This document shows positions 1 through 7,818 of a stretch of DNA of 57,199 nt, piece by piece (the stretch's first letter is position 1; the number at the start of each line of letters is the position of its first letter). The DNA is taken from the NCBI GenBank assembly GCA_900542305.1, contig UQMU01000011.1, forward strand, positions 1-57,199, written 5' to 3'. The stretch is from an uncultured Collinsella sp. (GTDB lineage: Bacteria > Actinomycetota > Coriobacteriia > Coriobacteriales > Coriobacteriaceae). Under the pieces are notes generated by a model, which made no database searches, was not told the DNA's origin, and saw nothing but the letters and a program-made list of their open reading frames with translations. The position numbers and the translations under genes were made by a program.

Positions 1-1
1 C

Positions 2-370
2 ATCTCCATGACCGCCGAGGAGACGGCCAAGCGCATCAAGAAGAGCCAGACCGACGGCGAGCGCATGATCACGTTCGACCCCGAGGCGCGCCCTGGCGTA
101 TCCGGCCTGCTCTCCACCGCCGCGATCTGCACCGGCCGCTCCGAGGTCGAGATCGCCGAAGAGATCGGCATGGGCGGCTCCGGCCAGCTCAAGAAGTACA
201 TCACCGAAAGCGTGAACGAGTACTTTGCCCCCATCCGCGCCCGCCGCGAGGAACTGGTCCAGGATATGGACTACGTCAAGGACGTCCTACGCGAGGGCAA
301 TCGCCGTGCCAACGAGGTCGCCGAGGCGACGCTCGCCGAGGTACGCGAAGCCATGGGAATGGTGTACTAA
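2..370 (+). CDS. trpS: Tryptophanyl-tRNA synthetase, C-terminal part (5' end outside the window)
   Basis: Charges tRNA-Trp in the cytoplasm. The reading frame is open from the first bases of the window, so only the C-terminal ~122 residues are present. The segment matches the end of class Ic TrpS: a basic AKRIKK stretch after the KMSKS region (not in the window), then a conserved PGVSGLL and ATCTGRS-like block, and the helical tail ending in TLAEVREAMG. The ATG at 8 is internal and not the true start. A strong terminator follows at 455. Family assignment is from recalled conservation; partial status is seen directly. Confidence 0.85.
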   Translation: MSMTAEETAKRIKKSQTDGERMITFDPEARPGVSGLLSTAAICTGRSEVEIAEEIGMGGSGQLKKYITESVNEYFAPIRARREELVQDMDYVKDVLREGNRRANEVAEATLAEVREAMGMVY

Positions 371-454
371 GCCATCCGGCTCGCGGAAACGCGCCGCGAC
401 ACGCGAATGGGCCATCTTCACGTGTCCACGCCTTCGACATAGCCAAGGTCTTAC

Positions 455-487
455 GAGGTGGGCGATAATAAGCCCGCCTCGTTTTTT
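455..487 (+). terminator. Intrinsic terminator after trpS
   Basis: A 9-bp stem (GAGGTGGGC with GCCCGCCTC, one G-T pair) and an 8-nt loop are followed by a run of six T. It ends only 19 nt before the next start codon, so it also lies in the leader of any transcript that reaches the HAD gene. Confidence 0.8.
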
Positions 488-506
488 ACGTTGTATGGGG
501 GATTGC

Positions 507-1370
507 ATGTACCGACTTGTTGCCAGCGATATGGATGAGACGTTTCTCGATGCCGACCACGCCATCCCGGCGTCCAATCTCCGAGCACTCAAACGCATGA
601 GGGAGCTCGGTGTGCTGTTCGTCCCTTCGAGCGGGCGATGGTATTCCTCTATCATGGACAACTTCTCGGGGGAGGCCCGCGAGCTGATCGAAGACGGCTA
701 TGTGCTCTCCTATAACGGCGGCTTCATCAACCGCGTGGGAGACCCCACCCCGCTCACCACCTGCGGCCTTTCCAACGAATGCGCGAACGCGATCTATGCA
801 AAGGGGCTCGAACTCGGACTCTGTATGCACGTCAACGTCGCCGACGGCCACGTGTTCGTGAATGACGCACCCACACGGGAGCGCGACTATCTGGAATCGA
901 TCACCGGGGTCACTCATTTTCGCGGATCTGACCATCCCGACCTCTCATTCCTTGAAGGCCGTGGCATCGTGAAGATCCTGTACGTCGACTGGGACTTCGA
1001 TGAGCTGCAGGAATTGGGCCGCAAGCTCGCGCCGATGGCCGAGCGACTCGGCGTTGACATCACCTTCTCCTCCAAGCGCTACCTCGAACTCATGCCCGCA
1101 GGCGTTGACAAAGGGACGGGGCTCACGCGCCTTGCCGATATGCTGGGAATTCCGATGTCCGAGGTCATCGCCGTTGGTGATTCCGCAAACGACCTCTCCA
1201 TGATCAAGGCGGCGGGACTGGGCGTCGGCGTGGCGAATGTCACCGACGACGTGCGGCCGTATTGCGATGTCGTCCTTGAAACGGCTGGGACTGAGGGTGC
1301 GTTCTCCGAACTCATCGAGCGATTCCTTGAACCCCAACGACCACATGTCACTGTGTCTTTCTATTTGTAA
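507..1370 (+). CDS. HAD superfamily phosphatase, Cof type (IIB)
   Basis: Probable cytoplasmic phosphatase acting on small phosphorylated metabolites; the substrate cannot be told from sequence. The N-terminus has the nucleophile motif DMDETFLD (residues 7-14). The middle holds a C2-type cap, and the C-terminus has VGDSANDLSMIKAAGLGVGV, which carries the motif IV acidic residues, with the KGTGL lysine before it. At 287 residues it is normal for Cof proteins. The ATG at 507 was chosen because GGGGGA lies 4-9 nt upstream; an ATG at 495 is the alternative. The start lies just behind the trpS terminator, so there is no room for its own promoter between them. Confidence 0.85.
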   Translation: MYRLVASDMDETFLDADHAIPASNLRALKRMRELGVLFVPSSGRWYSSIMDNFSGEARELIEDGYVLSYNGGFINRVGDPTPLTTCGLSNECANAIYAKGLELGLCMHVNVADGHVFVNDAPTRERDYLESITGVTHFRGSDHPDLSFLEGRGIVKILYVDWDFDELQELGRKLAPMAERLGVDITFSSKRYLELMPAGVDKGTGLTRLADMLGIPMSEVIAVGDSANDLSMIKAAGLGVGVANVTDDVRPYCDVVLETAGTEGAFSELIERFLEPQRPHVTVSFYL

Positions 1371-1524
1371 CCCTTGATTAACTTATGGAGAGGCTGTGTG
1401 CTCGTCGGTCTACGACTTGGGTCTCAGAGAATTAGCTATAGTTAACTTAATGAAGGCACAGGCGAATTAAAGACCTTCGACACGAACGTTGCGCCTTCCC
1501 TCCCCTCGCGCAACACCTCTTTGG

Positions 1525-1556
1525 AAAGGCGCCCCGCGCATGTGGGGCGCCTTTCT
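1525..1556 (+). terminator. Intrinsic terminator after the HAD gene
   Basis: An 11-bp perfect stem (AAAGGCGCCCC with GGGGCGCCTTT) and an 8-nt loop are followed by CTTG. The A run before the stem could let it work in both directions. The rest of the 1371-1594 gap holds nothing I can support. Confidence 0.65.
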
Positions 1557-1594
1557 TGACTACAATGGCGATATCGATTGAAAGTGAGGGCGGC

Positions 1595-1927
1595 ATGGCA
1601 GACCGGGACACCGACGGATTCTTCAACCGCGTATACGACATGGTACGCCAGGTGCCCTGCGGCATGGTTGCCACATATGGTCAGATCGCCAAGCTCGTTG
1701 GTGAGCCCCGTCGAGCCCGATACGTGGGATACGCCCTGCACGTCAATCCGGAACCCGGCACCATCCCCTGTCATCGCATCGTATTCGCCGACGGACGCCT
1801 CGCGGAGGGGTTCGCCTTCGGTGGGCCCGAGGCGCAGCGCACACTGCTCGAGGACGAAGGCGTTGCCTTCCTCGCCAACGGACATGTCGACCTGCAGGCC
1901 TCTCGCTGGCCAGCGGGCCTGGTATGA
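1595..1927 (+). CDS. MGMT-family DNA-binding protein (Ogt/ATL-like)
   Basis: A 110-residue protein made only of the C-terminal DNA-binding domain of O6-alkylguanine alkyltransferases. It shows MVATYGQIAKLVG (helix-turn-helix) and RYVGYALHVNP, then the active-site motif IPCHRIV. The cysteine is present, whereas alkyltransferase-like proteins usually have Trp there, so alkyl transfer is possible; the protein lacks the N-terminal domain of Ada/Ogt. Likely role: recognising or repairing O6-alkylguanine. The ATG at 1595 follows GAGGG at 4 nt; an upstream ATG at 1565 lacks a ribosome site. Which reaction, if any, it performs is undecided. Confidence 0.8.
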   Translation: MADRDTDGFFNRVYDMVRQVPCGMVATYGQIAKLVGEPRRARYVGYALHVNPEPGTIPCHRIVFADGRLAEGFAFGGPEAQRTLLEDEGVAFLANGHVDLQASRWPAGLV

Positions 1928-1930
1928 CAA

Positions 1931-1959
1931 GGGGCGCCGACAGCGCCCCTTCCCGTTTT
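1931..1959 (+). terminator. Terminator between convergent genes
   Basis: The stem GGGGCGC with GCGCCCC and a 5-nt loop is followed by TTCCCGTTTT. It lies 3 nt after the MGMT-family gene and about 20 nt beyond the stop of the convergent broken membrane gene, so it may serve both. Confidence 0.65.
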
Positions 1960-1981
1960 GGATCCTTGGCAGGCAACCCAA

Positions 1982-3078
1982 TCAAACGGTCGCCTCGAGT
2001 GCGTCCCCCGCGCGGTCGAGTGTGCTTCTGACCTTGGCACCCTGTTTGAACCACGTGCGCAGGTCCTCGAGCGTGCTGCCCGCTTGCATACACCTTGATT
2101 TTGCGACCACCCCTCGTGGTCACCGTGCAGCGGTCGCCGCTCTCGCTGTTCTCGTGCGCCGTGATCTTCTTGAGGTAATCGCGGCGAAACGCCACGACGT
2201 GGGCGTTGCTGATCTCGATGAACCAATCGTCATCGACAAGCGAAGTACCCGTGGCACCTCGGCTTGCCATCTCCTCGGAGAAGGAGAAACCGAGCGCGCG
2301 CTCCTGCCTGCCGATCTCGAGGATGCCGCGGGCCGGCATGCCGAGCATGAGCAGGGGCAGGAACCCCCCCTATGAACAGGAACAGGAACGGGATGAGCAC
2401 GAGCAGGCACGCACCCTCGTCGGTGAAGACCGCCATGAAGGCGAGGACGAGCGAGAAGACGAGGGCCATGCCGTTGAAAACAATCGTCAACGGGTTGATG
2501 GCAGACCAACACAGGCCCGCCTTGGTCATGGGACCGTCGACGGCGTCCGAGACTTCGATGCCCTCTTCCTCCAGACGGGCGAGGAGGTTGAGCGAGCACA
2601 CCCCCTCGAGGCTTATCGAGCAGAACTTCCGGTCGCCCTCGAACAGGTCGATCCTCATCATCTGCGCGTGAAGCGTTGCACGGGTGATGTTGCCAAACGT
2701 CGTCTCCTTGCGGATGCCGAAGGCGTTACGCGAGAGAATGCGCCCACCGTCCACGTCGATACGCGGGATGCTCAGCAAGGCCCAGATAGCCATACCCGCG
2801 AGCGCCATGGCATGACCGAACCACACAAGTTCGTGGTCCCACTCGCCCAGCGAGACGCCCTGCCAGACGTAGACACCCAGCATGAGCAGTTCGAACGCGA
2901 CGGCGCAGCAGGCGATGATCGTGCGGATGGCTGCGGGCATGCGCACCGTGAAGCAATCGAGGCTGTCCGTTGCCTCGCTGCGCTCGCGCGCGCCGCGGCG
3001 GGCGACCCATGCAGTGAGCGGGCCGACGATGAACACGGTCATACCGACGCGCAGAATGGATTCGAGCAGATTACTCAT
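1982..3078 (-). pseudogene. Membrane protein with PH-like domain, broken by two frameshifts
   Basis: Read from the ATG at 3078, the protein has two N-terminal membrane segments, two more around residues 50-95, a soluble middle resembling bacterial PH domains (GIRKETTFGNI, ISLEGVCSLNLL), and a hydrophobic pair later. The frame is lost at a run of seven G (C7 at 2364-2370 on the + strand). Six G restores LFIGGFLPLLMLGMPARGI, a sensible membrane segment. The restored frame runs through WFIEISNAHVVAF and GRKIKVYASG, then fails again near 2079-2083. Removing one base there gives STLEDLRTWFKQGAKVRSTL and a stop at 1982. Both repairs give protein-like sequence, so this was one gene of about 365 codons. 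Whether decay, phase variation or sequencing error is unknown. Function not recognised. Confidence 0.75.
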
Positions 3079-3225
3079 AGGGGCCACCGCCTCGAGCTCT
3101 GGAGATTAACTGCAGGAAACGCTGCCAGAACGATGGGATGCGCACAACGTAAGGAGCCGCGTATCGGCAAGCGGCGGCATCGCAATCGCCCGGCGAACAG
3201 ATGATGATCGGCGCCGGGCCAGACG

Positions 3226-3281
3226 AATTAAACAAAAGGGTGGTCGACGGCGCCCTCGCAGGCGCACCGTCGACCACCCTT
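3226..3281 (-). terminator. Terminator of the MFS gene
   Basis: A 15-bp perfect stem (AAGGGTGGTCGACGG at 3236-3250 with its complement at 3267-3281) and a 16-nt loop are followed on the minus strand by TTTTGTTTAATT. It lies about 55 nt past the MFS stop. Confidence 0.85.
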
Positions 3282-3335
3282 CACGTCGCAGCGACCCTAC
3301 GAGCCGTCCGAAACGAAACGCACTCCGCCAGAGCG

Positions 3336-4586
3336 CTACCCAATCTTGCGGATGCTCGGGATCGCCCAGGTGATGCCTGCTAGGATCACCATTGCAGCAC
3401 CGATGAGCACGAAGCACGCGCTTACGCCGATGGCGTCCGCGAACAAGGTCGATGCGACGAGCCCCACGGGCATAGCCCAGCTGCAGACCGCTCCGTACAG
3501 ACCGAAGACGCGGCCCATGCACTCGGGATCGACGCGCTCCTGCATGAGCGCCATCTGCGGCGCGCTGTACAGCGGACTCGAGACCCCCATCGCGAACGTA
3601 AGCCCCAGAAACACAACGAGCGCGGAAGGGGGCACGAGGCCGCCCGCGAGCGTGCCCGCTCCGAAGAGGCCGATGGCCAGCGTGCACGAAAGAGCGCGGT
3701 TCTTAAGGCCACCCGTCGCCCCGATCCAGCCGCTCGCCGCGATCATGCCGACCGAGAACGCGATCTCCGCGATAGCCGACTGCGTAGTGGTGCCCCCAAA
3801 ATGGTCGAACACCATGAGCGGGAACAGCGCGGATATGGGCGAGAACAGGACCGAGAAGGCGAAGCCGATCCAGAGCATGGCGAACAGACCGTGATGGCGC
3901 TTGAGCTCGCGGTACCCGTTGGCCGTCTCCAATAGGAAGGCCCGCACCGCGCGGTGCGACGCCTCGGCGTTCTCCTCGGGCGTATGGCGCTCGGGCGCCG
4001 GCGTCTTGATGCCGGAGGTCGCCACCGCGATGCTCGCGAGCACCGCCCCGGCGACATCGAGCGCGATCATGAAAGTCAGACCAAACGCCGGGTAGACCGC
4101 CGCGGCGATGGCGTTGCCGATGATATAGCTACCCGACTGCATGAACTGCAGCATGCCCGCCAGCTTGCCGAGCACCTCGGGCGGGGCGATGAGCGGTGTG
4201 AGCGCGTTGAAGGCGGGCGTATGGAGCGTGCTGCCCAGCGCACGGACGAACAGCACCGCCGCCACAACGGCGACAGAAAGGTCGCCCCGAAGCGAGCCGA
4301 AGACAAGCGTGAGGCTCACGGCCGCGATGAAGAGATCGGCGCCGATCATGAGACGCTTGATGGACGTGCGGTCCACGATGGTGCCCGCGAAGGCGCCGAG
4401 GAGCGCCATGGGCAAGAAGGCCGCCAGGCTCACGAACGACAGGGCGCTCGCGGAGCCGGTGGTGAGGGTGACGTGCCAGATGAGACCCATCTGCAGAATG
4501 GAGCTCGTGAGCACGGAGAAGAACTCGCCGATCCAGACGATGGCGAGCGAGCGCTTCCAAGAAGCGCAGGGATTCGGTTGTGTCAT
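3336..4586 (-). CDS. Major facilitator superfamily exporter (MFS_3 type)
   Basis: A 416-residue inner-membrane transporter with about 12 hydrophobic segments in two halves and a hydrophilic central loop (KTPAPERHTPEENAEASHR, around residue 200). The loop 2-3 region carries GTIVDRTSIKRLM, the D-R-x-x-[KR]-R signature of drug/siderophore exporters of the MFS_3 group such as MefA-like and EntS-like proteins. It would use the proton gradient to expel a small molecule; the substrate cannot be told. It is monocistronic, with its own strong terminator, and faces away from the SPFH gene. The start ATG at 4586 is the only good one. Confidence 0.85.
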   Translation of the reverse strand: MTQPNPCASWKRSLAIVWIGEFFSVLTSSILQMGLIWHVTLTTGSASALSFVSLAAFLPMALLGAFAGTIVDRTSIKRLMIGADLFIAAVSLTLVFGSLRGDLSVAVVAAVLFVRALGSTLHTPAFNALTPLIAPPEVLGKLAGMLQFMQSGSYIIGNAIAAAVYPAFGLTFMIALDVAGAVLASIAVATSGIKTPAPERHTPEENAEASHRAVRAFLLETANGYRELKRHHGLFAMLWIGFAFSVLFSPISALFPLMVFDHFGGTTTQSAIAEIAFSVGMIAASGWIGATGGLKNRALSCTLAIGLFGAGTLAGGLVPPSALVVFLGLTFAMGVSSPLYSAPQMALMQERVDPECMGRVFGLYGAVCSWAMPVGLVASTLFADAIGVSACFVLIGAAMVILAGITWAIPSIRKIG

Positions 4587-4838
4587 GGAATAATCCTTTG
4601 ATGCGATCGGTGGTATGCAGCGAAGTACCGGTCGCTCACGCGACCGTGGCTAGAGCCAAATCCTCATGGAAGCAAGCATGGTGCAGCTCCCCTTTCCAAA
4701 TCTAGAGGTAAACCTTCAGCCGTGAGTGGAGCTATTATAGGGACTTGCGAGCCAAGATGCAACAGGAAGACCTCTACGGAGCGTAGATGCCGGGCGCCCC
4801 GAACCACTTATGCCATGAGAGACGGCATCCGATTCTCC

Positions 4839-4867
4839 TTGACTTGGTCTCAATGTGATATCACAAT
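4839..4867 (+). promoter_or_regulatory. Putative promoter with overlapping palindromic operator, upstream of the SPFH gene
   Basis: TTGACT (4839-4844) and CACAAT (4862-4867) are 17 bp apart. The perfect 12-bp palindrome TGTGATATCACA (4854-4865) covers the end of the spacer and the start of the -10 hexamer, where a repressor would be expected to bind. The half-sites resemble CRP halves but are only 2 bp apart, so a GntR-like or other small dimer is more likely. The remainder of the 394-bp gap 4587-4980 shows nothing else I can name. Confidence 0.4.
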
Positions 4868-4980
4868 GCAATCAGCAGTCGCACGAACTGCTCGGGGACT
4901 CGCCTCCTCCCCATCGCAATCTGGAGCGCGGCGCCGGGGACGTCACGCAAACGCCGGCGCAGTCATGAAAGGAACTCACA

Positions 4981-6000
4981 ATGAGCGTGGAAAAGCAACT
5001 CAAGGCCAAGTCGGGCTACGGCATGCTCGTCGCCGTGGCGGTGGCGCTCATCGTCATCATCGGCCTCTTTATCTGGAGCACCATCGGGCTCGCGAGCACG
5101 CCCGACGGCGTCGACGCGCCCGCAGTCTACGGATGGGGGCTCGGCCTCAGCATCCTCGCGTTTTGCCTGTGGTTCATCCCACTCAACGGATTCTTCTCGC
5201 TGCAGCCCGGCCAGGCGCGCGTGTGCATCCTGTTCGGCAAGTACGTGGGCACCGTCCGCGACGAGGGCTTCTTCTGGGCCAACCCGTTCTTTAGCAAGAG
5301 CATGGGCGGATCGGCCGGGATCGGCGAGATGATCGAGCTCGAGATGAGCGATTCCAAGGCCGCCAAGGCCGCGGCGCAGAAGGCCGCCAAGGGCAACCCC
5401 ACCACTATCTCCACCCGCGTGCGCACCCTGAATGGCGAGCGCCTGAAGGTCAACGACAAAATGGGCAACCCCATCGAGATCGCAACCGTCGTGGTGTGGC
5501 ACGTCGCCGATACCGCCAAGGCGCTCTTCGACGTCGACGACTACCAGAGCTATGTCGCCATGCAGGCCGAGACGGCGCTGCGCCACGTGGCGAGCGTGTA
5601 CGCCTACGACCATCTTGAGGACGAGTCCGATGCCGCCGGCGCCATCACGCTGCGCGCCAATGTGGAAGAGGTCTCCGAAGCCCTGCGCCGCGAGCTCGCG
5701 ATGCGCCTGGCACCCGCCGGCGTGGATGTCGACGACGCCCGCCTCACCCATCTTGCCTACTCCCCCGAGATCGCCCAGGCGATGCTGCGCCGCCAGCAGG
5801 CCGAGGCCGTCATCGCCGCGCGCAAGAAGATCGTCGAGGGCGCGGTTTCCATGGTCGACATGGCCGTGAAGGAGATGGCCGCCGGCGGCACCATCGAGCT
5901 GGACGACGAGCGCAAGGCGCAGATGGCCAGCAACCTCATGGTGGTGCTCTGCGGTGAATCCGAGGCGCACCCGGTGCTCAACGCAGGCTCGCTGTACTAA
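4981..6000 (+). CDS. SPFH/band-7 domain membrane protein
   Basis: A 339-residue member of the stomatin/prohibitin/flotillin superfamily, which forms large membrane-anchored oligomers. Two membrane segments lie at about 15-35 and 50-70; then the SPFH domain starts at GFFSLQPGQARVCILFGKYVGTVRDEGFFWANPF. A long Ala/Glu/Arg-rich helical region follows, with RLTHLAYSPEIAQAMLRRQQAEAVIAARKKIV-type sequence typical of the family's coiled coil. The ATG at 4981 follows AAAGGA at about 8 nt. The RHH gene starts 63 nt downstream, so the two probably form an operon. The biochemical role is unknown. Confidence 0.88.
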   Translation: MSVEKQLKAKSGYGMLVAVAVALIVIIGLFIWSTIGLASTPDGVDAPAVYGWGLGLSILAFCLWFIPLNGFFSLQPGQARVCILFGKYVGTVRDEGFFWANPFFSKSMGGSAGIGEMIELEMSDSKAAKAAAQKAAKGNPTTISTRVRTLNGERLKVNDKMGNPIEIATVVVWHVADTAKALFDVDDYQSYVAMQAETALRHVASVYAYDHLEDESDAAGAITLRANVEEVSEALRRELAMRLAPAGVDVDDARLTHLAYSPEIAQAMLRRQQAEAVIAARKKIVEGAVSMVDMAVKEMAAGGTIELDDERKAQMASNLMVVLCGESEAHPVLNAGSLY

Positions 6001-6063
6001 CCCCAACACCAATGAGTAATTTGGGACGGGTGCAGAATTGCACATTCGACAAGAAGGCACGTC

Positions 6064-6255
6064 ATGGCACGCAAGCAGTATCCACTCCGTATAGACCCCG
6101 CTATCTGGGAGGCCGTCCAACGCTGGGCGGACGATGAGATGCGCAGCGCCAACGGTCAGGTGGAATGGATCTTGCGAGACGCCCTCAAACGCGCGGGAAG
6201 GCTGCCGAAGAAAGAGCCCTCGTCCAAGGACGCACCCAAAGGCGAGGAGGGCTAA
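6064..6255 (+). CDS. Ribbon-helix-helix (Arc/CopG-like) small protein next to the SPFH gene
   Basis: A 63-residue basic protein. The N-terminus KQYPLRIDPAIWEAVQRWA fits an Arc-type ribbon-helix-helix: a short beta strand with alternating residues (QYPLRID), then helices. The tail is charged and probably disordered (KKEPSSKDAPKGEEG). AAGAAGG lies 6 nt before the start. RHH proteins bind DNA as dimers and often repress their own operon, so it may recognise the TGTGATATCACA palindrome upstream of the SPFH gene. That link is inference. Confidence 0.75.
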   Translation: MARKQYPLRIDPAIWEAVQRWADDEMRSANGQVEWILRDALKRAGRLPKKEPSSKDAPKGEEG

Positions 6256-6410
6256 GCTGGAAGACAGGGCTCGGCCGCTGCCGACGTCGGGACAAAGCCG
6301 CGCCCCGCGCCGCGGTCGAGGCAGAGCTGAGTCCCGCCGCTCCAAAGTCGAGCCGAACGGCGGGGCCAACACCAACCCAAAGCAAGCTCGCCCCCTCTAT
6401 ACGCACCAAC

Positions 6411-6450
6411 CGGTCCCCGGAGGCATCCGCCTTTGGGGACCGTTCTTTTC
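6411..6450 (+). terminator. Terminator of the SPFH-RHH operon
   Basis: An 8-bp stem (CGGTCCCC with GGGGACCG) enclosing a 16-nt loop is followed by TTCTTTT. It lies 155 nt after the RHH stop; the sequence between them (6256-6410) is GC-rich without a recognisable gene. Confidence 0.7.
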
Positions 6451-6464
6451 CCAGCTAGATGTCG

Positions 6465-6528
6465 TATATAAAGCCTTTTGACAGCTCGATTTTGCCCCGT
6501 GGGGGTCAAATATAAAGACCTTTGATGG
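6465..6528 (+). promoter_or_regulatory. Two imperfect copies of an AAAG-CTTT box upstream of an XRE gene
   Basis: TATATAAAGCCTTTTGACAG (6465-6484) and AATATAAAGACCTTTGATGG (6509-6528) are related 20-mers 44 bp apart. Each contains AAAG and CTTT separated by 1-2 bp, an inverted repeat. They lie 70-130 bp before the XRE start at 6598 and could be its autoregulatory operators. The function is inference. Confidence 0.35.
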
Positions 6529-6597
6529 TACGATGCTCGCGTCAATGACATGGTGGCTCTCGACAGGGGTCACCCCGACCCTCTAGGGAGCAAACGC

Positions 6598-7218
6598 ATG
6601 GAGCTGGGCTCGCACATCAAGGAGCATCGCACGGAGCTCGGACTGTCCCAAGACGATCTGGCGGAGCGCATCTACGTGTCGCGCCAGACCATCAGCAACT
6701 GGGAGTGCGGCCGTACGTATCCGGATGTCCAGAGCCTGCTGCTGCTTTCCAACGTGTTCGGGGTGACCTTGGACTCCCTCATCAAAGGAGATGTGGAAAC
6801 CATGGCACAGGTAATGAACGAAGCGGTCAAGAAGTACAACGCCCTCTCCACAATCACGGTCGTGAGCGCGGTCGTGTTTTTGGTGCTGAGCGCGTGGGCG
6901 GCGTTCCAGCTCGAATGGGGCTGGGGCATGCACATCGCGCCCACCGCGGCGTTTGCCGCCGTGGCGCTCGTCGTGATGCTCGTGGCGTTCGTGTATATGG
7001 AACGCATGAAGAAGCAGCACGACCTCGTCACGTACCGCGAGGTGTTGGCGTTTAGCCGCGGCGAGCAGGTCGATCGCGACACGCTCGAGGGGCGCCGTGA
7101 GCGCGAGATGAACCCTTGGGTCAAGGGCACGCGCAACGCGGTGCAGATCATCATCGGCGCCATCGCCGGCGGACTGGTGGGCGTCGGCATCGGCATGCTC
7201 GCCAAGATGCTGAGTTAA
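6598..7218 (+). CDS. XRE-family regulator with C-terminal membrane segments
   Basis: A 206-residue protein. Residues 1-65 are an HTH_3 domain (IKEHRTELGLSQDDLAERI, then YVSRQTISNWECGRTYPD in the recognition region, then LLLLSNVFGVTLDSLIKGD). A linker leads to hydrophobic segments around 80-100, 108-125 and 180-200. This is a common Firmicutes/Actinobacteria layout in which the DNA-binding domain is tethered to the membrane. AGGGAG lies 7 nt before the ATG. It is a paralogue of the gene at 7819. The signal sensed and the target genes are unknown; self-regulation or control of the neighbouring membrane protein is plausible. Confidence 0.85.
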   Translation: MELGSHIKEHRTELGLSQDDLAERIYVSRQTISNWECGRTYPDVQSLLLLSNVFGVTLDSLIKGDVETMAQVMNEAVKKYNALSTITVVSAVVFLVLSAWAAFQLEWGWGMHIAPTAAFAAVALVVMLVAFVYMERMKKQHDLVTYREVLAFSRGEQVDRDTLEGRREREMNPWVKGTRNAVQIIIGAIAGGLVGVGIGMLAKMLS

Positions 7219-7261
7219 AAGCGCGGGTACGCGCCCGTTCCCCGAAATGGTATCCCCCTTA

Positions 7262-7296
7262 GCCCCCATTCTGAAGATGTATGCCAGAATGGGGGC
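7262..7296 (+). other. Perfect 12-bp hairpin in the leader of the next gene
   Basis: GCCCCCATTCTG (7262-7273) pairs perfectly with CAGAATGGGGGC (7285-7296) across an 11-nt loop. No T run follows; the ribosome site AGGAGGTG begins 10 nt later. It may be a weak terminator of the XRE gene or a leader structure affecting initiation. Confidence 0.5.
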
Positions 7297-7318
7297 GATT
7301 CCCGTTAGGAGGTGCCCC

Positions 7319-7672
7319 ATGAACGTCACCGTACGCGCGTCCCTCATCGCATTGATCGCAATCGTTGGCGCCTGCTGGGCAATCCCCGCCCTCCTGGTGA
7401 GCTTCGTCCCATCCGATGCCGGTATGATCGCCATGATGGCGCTGATCTACCTCGTGCTCCCCGTAACTGCGATCGCCCTCGGCCTGCTCGCCGCAAACTC
7501 CGCGAGGACGCTCTTCTGGGTACCCGCGGCGCTCGGAATCGGACCCGCGGTCCTGTTTCCCCTCAAGGTCGAGGGCAGCCAGGACCTTGCGTTCCATGGG
7601 GTTGCCTATACCGCAATCGGCTACGCCGCCATGGGCCTGTACACTTGGATGACTGCTCGACAACATCGCTAA
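7319..7672 (+). CDS. Small four-helix membrane protein of unknown function
   Basis: A 117-residue, very hydrophobic protein with four probable membrane helices (about residues 7-27, 36-58, 66-84, 92-111) and short loops; the C-terminus TARQHR is cytoplasmic by charge. The ideal ribosome site AGGAGGTG lies 5 nt before the ATG, which rules out the upstream in-frame starts. It sits between two membrane-tethered XRE regulators on the same strand and may be their target or partner. No family recognised. Confidence 0.7.
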   Translation: MNVTVRASLIALIAIVGACWAIPALLVSFVPSDAGMIAMMALIYLVLPVTAIALGLLAANSARTLFWVPAALGIGPAVLFPLKVEGSQDLAFHGVAYTAIGYAAMGLYTWMTARQHR

Positions 7673-7818
7673 GCCATCGCAGCAACAATCATGCAGGTAA
7701 ACCCCGTGCAAAACAGTTTTTGCAGCGCCCGGCAAGCCTTGCCGCATATGATGTACAACAGATTCGATAGCGCACCCGGCGTGTTCGCGGGACGCTCCTT
7801 CACGACCGGGAGGTGACG

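Noticed and set aside
1595..1927. Alkyltransferase-like protein without active cysteine
   Set aside because: The motif is PCHR with the cysteine present, not PWHR.
2206..3204. Plus-strand ORF of 332 codons opposite the broken membrane gene
   Set aside because: Composition is low-complexity charged residues typical of an antisense shadow; the minus frame has membrane helices and family-like motifs.
4587..4980. T-box or other riboswitch in the SPFH/MFS gap
   Set aside because: No conserved T-box bulge sequence or terminator pair found; only the palindrome and promoter were supportable.
4722..5294. 190-codon plus-strand ORF overlapping the SPFH start
   Set aside because: It becomes Arg/His-rich shadow sequence over the SPFH gene and lacks a ribosome site.
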